Positions 62,363-64,000 of a stretch of DNA of 64,000 nt are shown piece after piece. A model generated the notes under the pieces. It was not told the DNA's origin and made no database searches. It was given only the letters and a program-made list of their open reading frames with translations. The first letter of the stretch is position 1. Each line of letters starts with the position of its first letter. The stretch spans positions 2,170,001 through 2,234,000 of the forward strand of contig NZ_CP043474.1 of NCBI RefSeq assembly GCF_008329645.1. The letters run 5' to 3'. Origin of the DNA: Mycolicibacterium grossiae (GTDB lineage: Bacteria > Actinomycetota > Actinomycetes > Mycobacteriales > Mycobacteriaceae). Both the position numbers and the translations under genes were made by a program.

Positions 62363-64000
62363 TCAGAACGGGTTCCGGCCAAGGTCCCAATAGTGATCCC
62401 AGGAGAATGTCTGACTCACAACACCAAAATCCCTGAGCCAGGACGGTTCTGCACCGGCGAAGACATCGCCGATGTAGCGCACCTCATCGAAGTGGGCTCC
62501 GTCGGGATGGACGGAAACAAGTGCAAGGCGGTGGTTGGGGGCGGCGTTCAATGCCAGCAGCACCTCAGTACGGGTGATGGTAAACGTATCTGAACCCGCG
62601 ATCCTAGCCTTCACCTCGATCCGCAGATTTGTTTCGCCCTGGCGTTGGGACAGAATGTCGAATCCAGGGTTGTTGGAGGCCTGCTCTAGCGGGCTATGTC
62701 CCAGCGCTCGTTCCGCCGCCAGCACGGCATCAACGCCCCTGCGCTCGACAGCTTTTCGCGCATCAACGTCAACTGTGGGGGAGTGTTCTGAATCACCTCC
62801 CGATGCGGGTACGACGAGGGCGGCTGAGATAATTCGAGGTGGCAGCGGGCTCATGCGGAGCTGCTTCTGGATCAGTTGCTGCCGCAACTCTAGGCGTGCT
62901 ACCAAGTCTTCAGCCCGCCGGCGTAGCGAGTCGCCCGATGTGCGAACGCTTCTTCCCGCCGCTGCTCGGGAATCGGTGTTGGATGCGACTGTGTGCAGGC
63001 GATCAATCTCGCCCCTGAGTCGTTCTCTTACCGCAGCGCCCAGTCGTTCATACTCGGCCGTCCTACGTGGTACGACTTGTTCGATGAACGTGGGCAATTG
63101 GTGCCTGATTACCCAGGCCGTTGCCGCATCCTCACTGTCAACAAGCCAAGGGAGTTCCTGGCGCTGCAATTGCTTGCTAGGGCTTCGGTAGTCGAGGTAC
63201 GGCGCAGGACCGGCATCAACGACTGATCCGTGGGAGTTTGCAAGCGTGTAACCGAAGCGCTGCGCGATTGTGGCCCCAGTCGCGTCCTGCACCTCATTGA
63301 GCACCCCGACCAATAACAGCGTTTCCTGTAGACCGTCTGCCTCGAGAACCGTTCCGTGCTCGAGAACGTCGCGCAGTCGATCGACAGTGAGTCGCAGTAC
63401 TGCATCGTGGAGTGCGTGGCCGGGTGCCAACAGCTCGGCGCGGTCGTCACCCTAACGGTCGAGCTTCGCTAAGTCGAACGTTACCCGGTGATATCGGCGT
63501 GCGATCGGGTTTCTGGTCGACTCTCGCACTCGTGGTGGGACATGGGTGATCTCGAAGCGGTCGTTCTCTCGGGGTTCGATTCGACCGCCGAGTTGACGAA
63601 AGGCCTCTGTGAACGCGTCGCGGATGAAGTGCGGCTGCAAGCGTCGTGCACGAGCATCTTCCATCTCTTCGCGCAGCTTCTCGAGGTCGTGTTGGGGCAA
63701 CATGTCGTGAGCCAGTGCGTCGGTCATGAGTTCTTTAAGGCCATCGACCACTCCGGCATCGATGGTCTCTTGCATACGCAGACGGACGTCGTCCTGTTCG
63801 CCGTAACGAATGGCATCACGAAGCAAGTCGGCAAGCTTCACGTTGCCCATCGAAGTCCCAAGTACATCGAAGACTTTGCCGCCGTACGCGGCTCGTTGCT
63901 CCTGTACCTTGTCGAGGAGGCGTCGAAACACTTCGCCCTCGCGTGTATCGCGTGCGACCATGTTCCACAATTCGCAAACGTCCGTCTGGCCGATGCGGTG
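62363..64000 (-). pseudogene. SNF2-type (DrmD-like) helicase, C-terminal part, interrupted by an in-frame amber codon
   Basis: The gene enters from the right edge with the helicase motif VI region 'HRIGQTDVCELWNMVARDTR'. It reads through 'FITHVPPRVRE'-like segments to a TAG at 63452-63454, then continues in the same frame as 'GDDRAELLAPGHALHDAVLR' for 355 more residues to 62363. The end carries a DUF3883-like nuclease fold ('NNPGFDILSQ', 'RIEVKARIAGSDTFTITRTE'). In full-length relatives, as recalled, this is one continuous protein such as DrmD of DISARM. So the TAG is a nonsense mutation, an error or read through. A TTG at 63430 could start a separate downstream protein but is less likely. 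Confidence 0.7.

Noticed and set aside
62363..63430. Independent 355-residue gene starting at a TTG
   Set aside because: The frame continues upstream across a single TAG into conserved helicase sequence and has no clear ribosome site, so an interrupted single gene is more likely.
1..64000. CRISPR arrays, tRNA or rRNA genes, intact IS elements
   Set aside because: Looked for repeated spacer-like units, tRNA cloverleaf ends and transposase motifs; none was convincing.

Overview
The window is high-GC actinobacterial chromosome, most likely from a Mycobacterium or Mycolicibacterium relative. It carries a full-length carboxylic acid reductase, a PknD/PknF-like receptor kinase beside EspC/WXG100-like type VII secretion genes, an LCP protein flanked by two UPF0353 (Rv1481-like) von Willebrand proteins, and many GTG and TTG starts. 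No rRNA, tRNA, CRISPR array or intact transposase was recognised.

Left part (1-9741): the end of selB, convergent terC, then a three-gene membrane formate dehydrogenase operon. Its catalytic subunit is read through an in-frame UGA (selenocysteine 190), with a SECIS hairpin just downstream. A YceI protein, a ThrE-type exporter behind two tandem palindromes, and two small exported proteins follow.

Middle part (9742-21153): a fused double-permease ABC transporter with its ATPase, a CtaG-like membrane protein, UPF0353 protein, LCP protein, second UPF0353 protein, small exported protein, ArsR repressor and MgtA-like P-type ATPase. A palindrome (TCAA-N2-GATC-N2-TTGA) overlaps the predicted -35 boxes of the ABC operon and of the small-protein operon next to the ArsR gene. 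This suggests one metal- or stress-responsive regulon.

Next (21111-33734): carboxylic acid reductase; an APC permease divergent from a ROK repressor-nagB operon with a 19-bp palindrome between them; a membrane Ser/Thr kinase followed by type VII secretion-type genes, one with a likely frameshift; and an aldo/keto reductase.

Right part (about 34000-64000) is a defence island. It opens with decayed remnants of a Wadjet JetA (DUF3375) gene and of a DUF3427 helicase tail. A tightly overlapped minus-strand operon then encodes, in transcription order, a complete type 2 BREX/Pgl system (pglW, pglX, pglY, pglZ, brxD, brxHI) followed by mcrB and mcrC. Divergent from pglW is a two-gene module of large dynamin-like GTPases with three GTPase domains in total. 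It is the best candidate here for an undescribed defence system. At the right edge is the C-terminal part of a SNF2/DrmD-like helicase gene interrupted by an in-frame amber codon. By eye, base composition falls in mcrBC, in the middle of pglX, in the GTPase genes and in the helicase gene, consistent with horizontal, piecemeal assembly.
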